Of a stretch of 64,000 bases of DNA, positions 1 to 11,264 are shown piece after piece. A model generated the notes under the pieces. It saw only the letters and a program-made list of their open reading frames with translations, did not search any database and was not told the origin of the DNA. Source of the stretch: Lasiodiplodia sp. COLG20 (Eukaryota; Ascomycota; Dothideomycetes; Botryosphaeriales; Botryosphaeriaceae); contig VNWV01000003.1 in assembly GCA_009801085.1 (NCBI GenBank), positions 620,001 through 684,000 on the forward strand, given 5' to 3'. The translations under genes were made by a program, and so were the position numbers. Numbering within the stretch: the first letter of the stretch is position 1; the number at the start of each line of letters is the position of its first letter.

Positions 1-361
1 CGGGCGGCGCCTGAATCTGGACGCGAGGAGCCGCAAACTGCGGGTCCTGCGGCGAGCCAAAGTGGAAGAGGGTAGTATTGGACTGGTGGGGTGAGATGTG
101 CTGTGACTGCAGGCCGCTTAAATTAGGCGGCAGCTGGTCCCTCTGCGATCGAATTGCCCGATCGGGAACGGCAGTCAAGAAAGCGGGCTGCTGGAAAAGG
201 ACGCTGGAGTCATCGGGATTCACGGCGTAGGTTCCCGAAGCAGCGGCGGCAGCGGCGAAGGCGTGGGCGGCGCCGCGGTCGTCCTGGGGGTGCTGGAAGG
301 TGTGCAAGGCTGCAGGCTGCAGGGTGCGCAGCTGCGGCGGCGATGTCGCGATATGATCCAT
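1..361 (-). CDS. N-terminal part of an unrecognised Gln/Pro-rich protein, truncated by the window edge
   Basis: An uninterrupted minus-strand frame begins at the ATG at 361-359 and runs off the left edge, giving 120 codons without a stop. The predicted start is MDHIATSPPQLRTLQPAALH. The segment is rich in Gln, Pro, Ala and His, with an alanine run near residues 36-43. Codons mostly end in G or C, as in the real genes nearby. Composition resembles the disordered N-termini of fungal transcription regulators, but no DNA-binding domain lies inside the window, so this is only a guess. The gene is divergent from the GH71 gene, with about 1.1 kb between the two start codons. Function cannot be assigned from this fragment. 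Confidence 0.6.
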   Translation of the reverse strand, partial: MDHIATSPPQLRTLQPAALHTFQHPQDDRGAAHAFAAAAAASGTYAVNPDDSSVLFQQPAFLTAVPDRAIRSQRDQLPPNLSGLQSQHISPHQSNTTLFHFGSPQDPQFAAPRVQIQAPP

Positions 362-1467
362 TGCTGAAGATCCGTCGCTGCTTTAAGACGGGAAAGCTAA
401 AGGTGGCATGGCATGACATGGCAGTCGCGGCGGCTGCACTTTGTCCCGTTCCGCGCACGTGCGATGAGGCATGCTCTCTCATCTCGTCGTCTTACGCTGA
501 TCAGCTATCTTTTGAGACGAAACATGAAAAACTATCGACGCCACGCAATCCTGCCCAAGCCCAAGGCGTCTGCCGGCGGTGTAAGACGGGAGTGGATGCC
601 AATGGAGCCGCATGGAGACCCTTCTTTTTTGTTGCCGGGCCTTCCTCGGGCCCCGTTGCTGACGCGGTTGGAGAAAAGGTAGTGGCCAGTTTCGCGCCGG
701 GGCTCCACTGCCCAGCCGGCCATCAGCCGGCCACTTTCCGCCCCCAACAGGGCCCCTCTGCACGTCCATGATTAACAACAAGGGACGTTCCAATCATAGA
801 CTCTCCACCATCTGTGCCATCGTCCTCACAGTACCCGCTCGAAAGAGGCGCAATGGTAGGCAACAGCCAGCCAAGGGAAACGTGCTGGCTGCCGGCCCCC
901 AAGGCCCCACTGCCGACTGCAGTTTCGCTTACGGCCCATCAGGTCTGGCCAGACACTTCAACCCTAATGCCCTGTTTTTGCCGCCTGCATTCACGGAGCG
1001 AGGCACCGTGTAGCACCACCTCGCACCTGTTCCAGCAGTTCGGAGGCGCCCTCGTTTGTGCCCTGGATGCGATGCTTTCTGTCATGCAAAAACGTGTCTG
1101 TCGTTGCAAAATGCGACAGGCTGACGCACGCCGTAGGATTCAAGCCTCAGCGGGCGCAGCCACCACATCTCGCCCGTGCTCGCTCCTAATATAGCCGCTG
1201 ACGGCACCACAGCCGCCCCATATACCTGTTTTGCGCTAGCAACCAGATAAGCACCAATGTTCGAAATGTCGAAGATGTACTCTTTTTCTGGGCTTTCTCG
1301 GCCAAACAGTGTGTGACATTTCAATAAGAGGCTGACACGAGGCTGTCAATAATCTCCGTTGCCTGTGTCACCTCATCCTGCTTTCTTCCTCAGGCACTTT
1401 TTATGCTGGACTCTGCAGCCTGTCACTGATTTTTGTCTTCGTTGTTTGTTTGCTGCACATCCACACA
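362..1467. other. Intergenic region between divergent starts
   Basis: About 1.1 kb separates the start of the left-edge gene (-) from the GH71 gene (+) and must hold both promoters. Short open frames on both strands overlap one another, have no recognisable domain, and look like chance frames. No tRNA or repeat was recognised. The segment just before the GH71 start is pyrimidine-rich, as is common in fungal leaders. Confidence 0.6.
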
Positions 1468-3131
1468 ATGCGTGTTCGGACTCTAAGGTCTCTGGCCATT
1501 GGCACTGCGGCATTGCTGTGTGGCAGGTCACTTGCTGCAGATGTGAAGAAAGCAGTGTTTGCTCACTACATGGTTCGTCAGCCAACATCCCTGCAGTAGC
1601 TCCCGACACTAACCACCCTTTGCAGGTTGGAGTTATCCACGAAGACCATGTTCATCAGGATGTCGACGATGCAGTCGCCATGGGCTTGGACGGGTTTGCT
1701 CTGAACATTGGAGACCCGTCCACCCAGTTCACTCGCGATGTGTTCAACAACATGTTCGACTACACTCGTGACAACCACCCCAACTTCAAGCTGTTCATCA
1801 GCATGGACCTGTGGTCTAACAACGACACAATAAACTTCGACGGCTACTTCACCGACTTCCTCGGCCACGAAGCCTACTACAAGGGCCCCAACGGCTACCC
1901 GTTCGTGAGCACTTACGGCAACGGTGGCTTCTCCGAGAAGGTCTGGAAGAACTGGCGGAACCGCTGGGGCGACAAGGTCTACTTCGTCCCCGACTTCGCC
2001 GGCATGATCGGCGAGGGCAACCAAACCGCGAGCTGGTGGAAGAAGTGGGACGACGTCATCGACGGCCTCTTCAACTGGGAGGCAGCATGGCCGGAGCGCG
2101 GCCTGTCCACCACCCCGAGCATCGCCGCCGACAAGGTCCAAATCGACTCGACCAACTCCCAAAACAAGACCTACATGATCGGTAAGCTACCTCCCTTCCC
2201 CTCCCCTCCCTCCCCCCTTACCAACCAACCGCTAACCACCCCCACAGGCCTCAGCATGCTCCAATACAAAAACTCGTACGGCGCCAACATCTACCGCGCC
2301 GGCGAAGAGAACCTCTCCTGGCGCATCAACAACATCCTCAACATGACCACCACCCCGGCCTTCGCCCAGCTCCTCACCTGGAACGACGGGCCCGAATCCC
2401 ACTACGTCGGCACCATCTGGCCCGAGATGAACAACGACACGGACCCGGACCGCTACGCCACGCAGGAAGCGGCGCCCCACAACGCCATCCGCCCCGTCCT
2501 CGCCTCCTTCATCGCCGCCTTCAAATCCGGCCTCGGCACCAGCGACATGCAGCCCTACGGCGATTCCGACGCCGACAAGGCCGCCGTCGGCGCCCTGTGG
2601 TACAAGCCCATCCTCGCGGATACCGCGTGCCCGAACGAGGACTCGGGAGAGTTGCACGACTCCAAGCCCGACGGCTACGAGGTAGCGGCCGACGTCTCCG
2701 CCTGGGCTGTTGTTGTGCATGCGGATGCGGAGGGCCACACACTGCGCGGGTTCAGCGGCGGCGAGAAGATTGGGGAGGTGGACCTCGTGCCGGGGTTCAA
2801 CTTTGGCAACTTCAGCGCGTTGCGCGAGGGCGCGCAGTGCATGGAGGTGCGGGATAAGGATAGCAATCTCGTTGCTGTCGCGCGCGGTGGCGGCGAGGTG
2901 ACGAGTGATTGTCCGGATGGCATCTACAACCTTAATCCCCAGGTGGTGGGCCTGTCGGATGATGTGAGCGATGGTGGGTGCGCAGGTAAGGAGGATGATG
3001 GTGGTGCGGATGACAGCAGCAATGACGACGATGAGAGCTGGGGCATCAAGGGCGCGGCGCTGGACCGCGTTGGCTTGGTGTCTGCGTTGGTGGTGTCGTT
3101 TGTGTGGGTCACGGGCTTGGTGGGCTTGTGA
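1468..3131 (+). CDS. Secreted GH71 alpha-1,3-glucanase (mutanase) with probable GPI anchor
   Basis: Three exons are inferred: 1468-1572, 1626-2181 and 2248-3131, giving 514 residues. The 53-bp and 66-bp introns have GT..AG ends. The start MRVRTLRSLAIGTAALLCG is followed by LAADVKKAVFAHYMVG: a signal peptide of about 24 residues leading straight into the typical GH71 N-terminal strand. Other family-like segments are DAVAMGLDGFALNIGD, KLFISMDLWSN and LLTWNDGPESHYVGTIWPE. GH71 enzymes hydrolyse alpha-1,3-glucan, a fungal cell-wall polymer. The C-terminus is acidic and Ser-rich, then ends in a hydrophobic stretch, the layout of a GPI-attachment signal, so the enzyme is probably wall- or membrane-tethered (inference). 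Intron 2 contains no stop and is a multiple of three, so its retention would add 22 residues without a frameshift. A start further upstream at about 1359 would skip the first splice and lose the signal peptide. Confidence 0.9.
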
Positions 3132-6100
3132 GGGTATGGTTGGTGAGCGGTTTTCCTTTTTTTTTTTTTTTCATGAGACACGACTATGCGTTATGATTGG
3201 TTTCCTTGTTTTCTACTATAGACGGAGGGGAAAAGGGCATGCTACGATCAGCGAGCATTTGCGGTTTGGGTTGGAGATACCCCCTATTCAAGTTTGTTTT
3301 TTTCACATAGACATGATGGGTTAGACGGGAAATTAGACTGGAATATTCATGAGCACATTATCCTCGAAACTTGCCGCGTGTCAGCCTCGCGTACTGCAAT
3401 GTGACGGTCGCTTGTGAGGCTGTCAGCAGGATTGTGCTCCCTCGTGTCAGCTCGCGGCACAACGCCACGCACCTTCGTGTTTAAACTCAATGCAAAAAAG
3501 AAAAGGAACTCATCTGACTTCTTTACTAATCATCGTTCTGGGAGTGGCTGTGCACGGTTCTTTGGTATCACAATATCTGTGTATATCGAACTGCCTATAC
3601 AAAGCCAACCTACTTGGCAGAACCTCCCGCAAACTGCTCACTGGCCCTCGACCAGAGCAACAGATCATTTCACACGCAACCATACCTGGGAAACTCCTTC
3701 CCGTGTGCCAATCACTCTTGATAAGCTCAAATACAGCATTCTATCATACGCTAGCGTCGTGGCCATCTGTTGAATAACAATGGCATCCAATATAAAGAAC
3801 CGATGATGATATTGAGCTACAAATCAGTGATGGCGGACAGCATCATTTCAGAGCAGCAGCGAACAGTGTCGCATTGCATTTCGCGATAAGGAAGAAATGG
3901 AGTGAACTTGTTGAAAACATGGCAGCACAGCGACAGTGATATTCAGACCTTCCCAATCCAATTCAAAAAGGGAAGTGTGTGCATAGGTCATCCACAACAA
4001 CCATCTCAGTGCAGGTTGAGATGTGGTCTTATATATTGATACTTTTGAATAGCAGAAAAAAATCACATGAATTGCCTGACATGTGACATGCATATTCCTG
4101 AACGACGCGTGAGAGATATTGCCATGTCACACGTATCCCATGGGTCAAACACAGTATGGACCACTATAAAAAGTACTGGGATGCTAAAGTCAACGGCAGC
4201 AAGTGGAGCTGCTAGCAAAGCAAGAGGCCCTGACGCAGTACCTCGCGACGACTTTCGTGGGTGTGCTGCTGGAATATCCCCGAGCATTACACCTCATGAA
4301 CTGGTTGGGTTCGTCCATCTTTTGCACCCAGGAATGGCTAACACTGGCGGCAGTATCGAAGCATCAGATCAACATCTCTTCCACCATTGAATAAAATTGA
4401 TGCGCAGCACTGGAACATCACATTCCTCCAAATCCTCAAGGACCAACAATGTTTCTACTCAGAGTTGATGCACAACAGTTGCAAGAAGGGCGCAAGAAAC
4501 CCTCATCATTAAACGCAGCCAAGCATTCGCGTTCCCAAAGGGCCGTAGGCACATAGCACTAGTGTTCTGTTCAAAGATCAGTTCTCACTTTCGGGCAGGT
4601 TTGCAAACATAAGCCGCGTGGTGGAGCTTTTCCCGGCACTTTCATCGGCAGATAAATCTCATTGACTTGGTTCCGTGCATCACGATTTCTAGCTACCATG
4701 CCAGGTCTTGAGTTCATCTGAGCCATTGAATATACTCATCAATCATCAAAAGAGGTGCGGAACCCGAGAGTTGAGGAATGATGCATTTCATTATGATTTG
4801 CTGTGATAGGCACACCGAGGTCATATCTGGATCACAGAATCTAGCCTGATATCATGTCATACCCCACAAAGAGAAAGTCACGTGGTTGTTTGACCATTTT
4901 GACGTTTTTGCTCGAATCCCGTATTCCCGTCTAGAATTCAAATGGAGGATCGCTGATTTGGAGCAGATTTTTATTCTGTTCCAGAGACACACCAACAGGC
5001 AGATTCGCTTGAAGATCAGCAGAATGGATGCGTAAGGCATTATCGTGGGATCACGGGCTTTAGCTGCAGTAGTAGAGACAGTGCAGCTGCCTTTTTCTTT
5101 GTTTTTGGTTCAAGTGACCCGTTGTCGCCAGTATCTTGCAAAAATTAGTTTAAAGCCAACTGCAATCACTAAGGAACTGCTCCCTCAATGGACCAGTCTT
5201 TGATTTTTTGAGGAGTCAGATAGCACGAGAACACTGGGCTGCCCTGTCGGTTCGGGTTGTCTTGCGCTATCGTGAATTGCTTCGTCGTCTTTTGAGATTC
5301 TCAGTGCTATACCATGACTTATCGGCTGTACGTACCCATCACTGTTATACAACGCTGGCACCCTTCATCATTACTAAATGGTATGATCTGAATAAGAATA
5401 ACAACGATATCCATGCGCCACGAGCAGCGACACTTCTGTCTCCGGGCTGACAATGGTAGGGAAAGCAACCGGGCAAGGGGCAGAGAAAGTGAAGAATGCC
5501 CAACAAGTCGTGTTCAATGAAGTTGAGAGGCACAGTGGTTGTTCGAGCCAATGTAGAAAAGAAGAGGATAATTTAAGAAGAAGATGAAGTGAGCCACAGG
5601 CGGCACATGTGAACACTGAGGATATGTCCTGCCACAAAAATGAGAAGGCCTCGTGACTACCATACCATGAGATCAACTGGGCCAGTTCACTATTTAACGA
5701 AGTCGGGATGCTAATCAAGCTATCCAACCAATCCGCATATCGGTATCTACCCGCCTGCAACAATGAGAGCGACCACTCTTGTGGAGTGCATTTGCAGCCT
5801 TATATTGGTTCTGGCTTTGCCTCGGGGAATCTCAATCGGTTGCTGCACCTTTAGACATCACTTTCATTGACTGCTACGCTTCAACATTTTCTATCAATGA
5901 TGCTCTCCAACACCGAAACAGCCTAATTAAACTAACAGTATCCGTTATAGTGGCGGCATTCTAGCACGAAAACAACCTCCAAGTAAGACTGGGCGACTTA
6001 GTGGCTCTCTGTTACCCTATCTTTAAGAGACTGTACTGCTCGAGAGAATCGGCGGCTTTACAAATGGGTGCTGATATTTGAAGCCGTGAGGAAATCGTGG

Positions 6101-6841
6101 CACGTGCAAAGAAGATCATCGCGCCCCGCTGACATGAAGCCGTCACATGTGAAGAAAAAGCACAAGTGACAATGTGAATACAGTCCCCTCTCGCAGCCGA
6201 TGGCTAGCGTGGATTTGTGGTTTTTTTTTTTTTTTTTGCTCATGTTACGGGTAGTTGGAGCTATTGTCCGGACGAGAATGTCTAATTAAAATTTCTACAT
6301 GCACGTCCAAATTCTACATACACATCCGGACGATAGCGTCAGCTACTCACATGTGCTAGTTTTCTAAGGCAGAGCGGGGGCATAGTTATTATATGTTCTA
6401 GAGCGCCAGCCATCGGCTGCAGCACCCCTCTGTATATCGGCCCGGAAGGGACTGAGCTTAATTGCTTTTCTCGTTTGCTTCATGACTTGAGTACCAAGCG
6501 CTAGCCTGATGTGACAATCAAGACAAGGATACGATTAGCACTCTAATCCAATCAACCAGGACTAGGGGATATGGAAATACGAGGAACGATACGAGCTTAA
6601 GTGAACTGCATATTTCTCTGGACTATCTATCAGAGTCGACTTTTCAGATTCTTCAAAGACCTTGTGTTGCCGTGACTGAAGTGAAGCAGTAAGCAGAGAC
6701 GGTGGGTATACGCAGAAAGGACAGACAGATGATCGGTATTGCCAACCCCAAGACAAAAAAAAGGGAACTCAAAAGCAGCCCGAAACACAACTCCCCAACC
6801 TAGCAATCCCGACCTCAGCCATCCCACCTCCACGTACATCC
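3132..6841. other. Gene-free, lower-GC island between convergent genes
   Basis: About 3.7 kb lies between the convergent 3' ends of the GH71 gene and the RGS-LOV gene. It is visibly richer in A/T than the flanking exons and has poly-T runs near 3155 and 6222. Open frames are short, overlap on both strands and show no domain. It contains the MITE-like element at 6193-6420. No tRNA, rRNA or transposase frame was recognised. Confidence 0.65.
6193..6420. mobile_element. MITE-like inverted-repeat element
   Basis: The left end reads GCAGCCGATGGCTAGCG at 6193-6209. The right end reads CGCCAGCCATCGGCTGC at 6404-6420, which is its reverse complement with one mismatch. Inside lies a second inverted pair: GGAGCTATTGTCCGGACG at about 6257-6274, and CATCCGGACGATAGCGTC at about 6323-6340 in the opposite orientation. 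The element is about 230 bp, has no coding capacity and is A/T-rich in the middle. This is the structure of a miniature inverted-repeat transposable element. A related copy of one half lies at 59122-59185. The superfamily cannot be named: target-site duplications are not obvious by eye. Confidence 0.6.
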
Positions 6842-9409
6842 TCACGACTCATCCACCTCCCCCAACCTCTCCGTCTGCATCGGCAACCTTACCATCCTTG
6901 CCGTCTCCTCCCTCGGCGTCATCTTCCTCGTTGGCTGCTCCGGCCTGCTGCTCGCCGCCGCCGCCGCCCACCCCGGCATCGACGCCGCCCTCGACGGCGG
7001 CCGCGACGGGCCCCTCGACACACTCCCACTCCGCAAAACGCCACCTCCCCCACCACCACCACCACCACCACCGCTGGCGAGGTACTCAGCATACGCGCTA
7101 CTCGACGCCGGAATCGAGCGCTCATCGTCGTCGAAGAAAGTGCTGGACGTGCGCGTCCGGCGCCTACTGCTGTAGCCCGTCCCGCCCGCTCCCCCGTCGA
7201 TGATGCATTCGCCGCCGGCGCCGCTGGCGGATTGGCGTAGTAGCCGGTACTGCTGCTGCACCTGCTGCTGCTGCTCGAACAGCTTCTCCTGCGCATACGT
7301 ACCGTTCAAGATCCCAAAACTCGACCGCCTAGCGCGCCCATTCTGACTATTGCCGTTGTTGATCGTCCCCGTAATGTCCTCCTTCTCAACCATAACCACC
7401 ATCCACACGCCGGGCGCGCCGTCGGCGCCGTGCAGCGGCGTGCAGTGGATGTAGCGCGGCTTGCCCTCGATGCTGTTGCTGCGCGCGTGGAATGACTGCT
7501 GCTGCGGTCCTGATATCCTGGCGCTGCTGCGGTTGCTGTTGCTGCCGTTGACGTTGCCCGTCAGCCAGTAGACTTTGGCCGTGACGCGCGCGCCCTCGGC
7601 GAAGGCCGCGGCGATGCCTTCGCGCACCGAGTGCGGGCCGCCGATGCGGTCGAGTAGGCGCGATTGCGCGAGCCCCGGGATGCGCAGGGCGGCGGAGGTG
7701 AAGAGGATGCGAAGGGAGGGCCAGGGGCGGACGAGCATAAACTGTTTTTGTTTTGGAAGCACGGTTAGTTTTGGCTTGTTCGTGAAGTCTTGAGGCGGGG
7801 GGATGGGAGAGGGAGGGAGGGGCTCACGTTCTGATAAACACCCGGAAGTCTTCCATGAGGCCCGAATTGGGTCGGCGGCCAGACGTTGATGGCTAATGGG
7901 TCCTCGATGCCCACGTATCTCCGGGCTGTGGCCGAGTTGTTGAGCGAAGGCTGCGAGGCGGGCGCCGGCGTGCTTGCGCCAGACGCTGCGGGGTTGCGCG
8001 TCTTGAACTTGAGGACCTCCATCTCCTCGGTGCTCAGCAGCTCGCCCAGATCCCCGAGTGCTTTGTGAGAGCCCTTTGGCGCATTGCCGCTCTGCCGCCG
8101 GTTTTCCACATCTTCGTCGAGCAGCATTTGAAACGACTCGAGACTTCTGCCGCCCTCGATTAGGTTTGTGACGTCGATTTGGCAGCCGATGAAATATCGG
8201 AGTTTGCCCATGTTGTCGTACAAAGGCGCGATCATGCATAGGTTTAGGAATGGTGATCCATCTCGACGGCTGTGATTTGACAATACGTTAGCGATGTGTA
8301 GCTCTGTATACCTGACAGAATGTGGAAGTGACGTATCTATGAATAGGTAAAGGAACGGCTGACGTGTAGGAGACTAATCACTCACTAATTTAAGACGGTT
8401 TCGCAGGTCTCACGGCCAGACCTCATGGCTTCAGCCATGCGTTCTGCGGTTGAGGACTGTGTCTTCGGTCCTTGGAGAAATCGGCAATTCCTCCCAATTA
8501 CGTAGTCTCGTCCGTACTGTGTAACCAAGTGGAACTCTGAGAACAATTAATGGTTTCATTCCTGTGGAGAGACATTTAAACGGATACGAGGTATGAATTA
8601 CCTTCGGAAGCATAGATGATGGGGCTGTCCGGCAGAGAAGGGTCTCCCAAACAATACACCTCAGCTAGTCCCTCAGCCAGGTGTCGATTCATCGGCGCGC
8701 TAGTCCCTGTTATTTCTTTTACTAAAAGTTCCGTGACAAGTTGGGTCAGGCAATTCGTGATGTATGCCGGAAGAGCATCGTTGATCAGCTCTTCCGCTGC
8801 CCCTTGCGACTGTCTGTCGAATCTGCTGCTTAGACGTGCGGCCGTCGTTGACGATGACGACGATCGCTTTTCTGGCGCTGTCATTTCCAATGCAATGGAA
8901 TTTGCATAGTCAATAGCTGCCTTCGCTTTTCGGCTTTCGAGGTACCGCACCAATGTAGGAGCGGATCGAGGTCGGTATTGATTGAGGAACATAGTAAACC
9001 GAGAAAAGGATAGCTGGTGGCGCAGGATTAAATTTAGATGGTCAGTAGAAAACAGCCTGTCTGCCAGACGTTCTGCATTGGCGAGTGTAAGATTTGGAGG
9101 AGGGGGCATCAGATCGTAGCCACTGTGGCCGCCTGGAGAAGAAGCAGCAGACTGTGGCTGGTCGTCATTGTCAGGGCAGTCGGCTTGGTCGAATATTGAA
9201 GGGACATTTGCTGAAATGCTGGAAGATATTCCTTCTTGCTCGTTGCCGTCGTGGAAGTTGAGACCTTGAAATGTCTCGGGCAGAAGCTGTGTTGCAGAAA
9301 AGGCAGACATGGTTGGGCTGCCGTGTCGTCTTGCGGCAAAGGAGTCGTTTCTTTGAAGTGGCTTGTCTACTTCAGCTTCGATCTCGCCTGCCATGCTTGA
9401 AGACTCCAT
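6842..9409 (-). CDS. RGS-LOV blue-light photoreceptor protein
   Basis: Four exons on the minus strand are inferred: 9409-8602, 8536-8386, 8269-7828 and 7741-6842. They join in phase to 766 residues; the introns are 65, 116 and 86 bp. An N-terminal disordered segment is followed by an RGS-like helical region at about residues 105-165 (FSRFTMFLNQYRPRSA). A LOV domain spans about residues 260-355 and carries the canonical GRNCRFLQ motif. Cys287 is the predicted flavin-adduct cysteine. Asn319 (NYRRDG), Asn329 (FLNL) and Gln350 (IGCQ) match the flavin contacts. After the LOV domain comes a conserved-looking block (RPWPSLRILFTSAALRIPG), then a low-complexity tail with an 11-residue Gly run encoded by a (CAC)n tract. 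Fungal RGS-LOV proteins, for example BcLOV4 of Botrytis, bind membranes in response to blue light; applying that behaviour here is inference. The RGS call is weaker than the LOV call. Confidence 0.88.
7049..7074. repeat. (CAC)n microsatellite inside the RGS-LOV coding sequence
   Basis: An uninterrupted run of CAC/CCA triplets encodes, on the minus strand, the polyglycine run near the C-terminus of the RGS-LOV protein. Triplet tracts of this kind commonly vary in length between strains without shifting the frame. Confidence 0.85.
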
Positions 9410-11264
9410 CCAATATAGTGGGGTGACGGATCTTCGCCCACCCTAGTGATGCAGATGGCGATCTTAACTAACGCGAAAATTTTGTGGCGGGTGAAGGCTT
9501 CTTACATGGCTTGCCAAGGGACGGCTTTGGGGAGAGTCGGTCGATGCGTCATCCATCGGGGTGGGTGCGAGAGCAAAGTGTGGCTTCTCAACATGAACTC
9601 CTACAGGCGGGCAGAGGCGATACATAGCCTTGCGGCAACCTTGAAAATCGGGTCATACCAAAAAATACGGCTGCGTAGGCCTGACTCTCACGGCCTTACT
9701 GCAGTAGTCGGCCCAGTGTATGCGGCAATTGGGGGGTCGAAAGTCGCCAAATGGCTAAGCAGCTTGTTAGTTGACTGGGAGGCCCCTGTCATTGCAAAGT
9801 CCGGAGCGTAGCCTGAGGATTGCATGCAGGGTGTGATCCAGATAACAGATCTCTGCAAGCACGGGCGATCGGAAAGGGTTCCATGTACTTGTCATTGGAC
9901 GGTTTCCGGGCCCGGCGTTGTCCTCCAGACATTCTGTTTGCTTCGTCTACTGCTGCAGATCGAAGTTGGAGAAGCCACATGCACGCTTAGGCGGACTTTG
10001 TCGGATTGCGGGGTCGGGGAATGGGAAAGGGGATGGAAAAACAAGGTCAATGACGGGTAGAACAAGGACCAACGGCCCCGGAGGATGTGCCGCAGAATGT
10101 GTCGAATGAGATGTGTTCCGGCGGCGGATCGGATGGAGAAGAGTGGTAGCGATAGTGGGAAATGGCGTCACATGCGGGGGAGGGGTCCGACTATCAAAGG
10201 TACCGTATGCGGAAAGCCGTCGCTTGGTGATCCAGTCAGGGCTCGATACGAAGGATCGAGCTTGGATACCGCGTGAGCCGACGAGCTTAAAGTGAAGTGT
10301 GAGTTTGCCGCTTGAGCTAATCTGGGCTCGCAGAGATATTGTTGTGGTATTATAGCTGATGACAACGAGGATGGAACACGATCGGCCGATAACCGAGAGC
10401 CACATGCTGCAGTGCGTAACGGTATGGCGTCACTGCCGCGTTGTGGCTCACCTGCGAGTCTTGGATCGACAGGTGATGATCGATTAAGACGTGTGTTAAA
10501 AGTGTTGTCGGCGGCAAACCCCGCGACTCCACGCTGTTGCTCGAACGGGATGTGGCTGATGTAATCAGCAGACACTCAATGGATGTCGTCGTCTTGCACT
10601 CGTCCTCGTTGAACACGTCTCCAGCGCACATCCCAACCACGGCTCGCAGCACCTCCGGTATTCCCCGAAAGGAGACGGTTGAGGCTCATGGCTAAGGTTG
10701 CAATGGTGCGACGGATGGCGCGTGATGCGCAGATTGGATCTGTATCTGAGACGACGCAAGGGCGGGCTGGCGCAGGAGGCTGAGATGTTTCTTGCGAGCG
10801 CGCGCTTCCGTGTGGTCCGCGTCCCAAGCCCACAGATGATCTACGGAGGCGGTGGGTAAGACGAGCAGAGCCACCACGTGGAAGCCAGGCACGCAACGCA
10901 CATTAGCGGAGCTCTTGCAGGTGGAGAAGATAGCCGTTGGGCGTTGGAGATGAGGATTGCGGACGGGCGCTCTGCTGGGCCGTGGGGCGCCCTCTTCGGC
11001 TTGGCCCCTGAGAGCCCCGGGCAGAGGGCAGCGCTCCGCTGTGTGCTACTATCGAATTCTCTACCACGAAAAAATGCCCGCCCGCATGGCCTCGACCGCG
11101 CAGTAGCCGCTCTAGCTCCGAAGCGCATCCTCCCGTCGCCCCGCCGAACACCGCAGCTCTGTCCCCTGCCATCCGCGTCGCCATGATCCACCCCAGCTAG
11201 GACATCCCTGATCGCGTTTGTCCAACGGTTACACGCTCGCGATCCTCCTTTGCGGCCGCAAGCC
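9410..11264. other. Intergenic region between divergent genes
   Basis: About 1.85 kb lies between the RGS-LOV start (-) and the start of the next gene (+), so it holds both promoters. Open frames up to about 150 codons occur on both strands, but they overlap, lack recognisable domains and show no consistent codon preference. No RNA gene or repeat was recognised. Confidence 0.6.
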
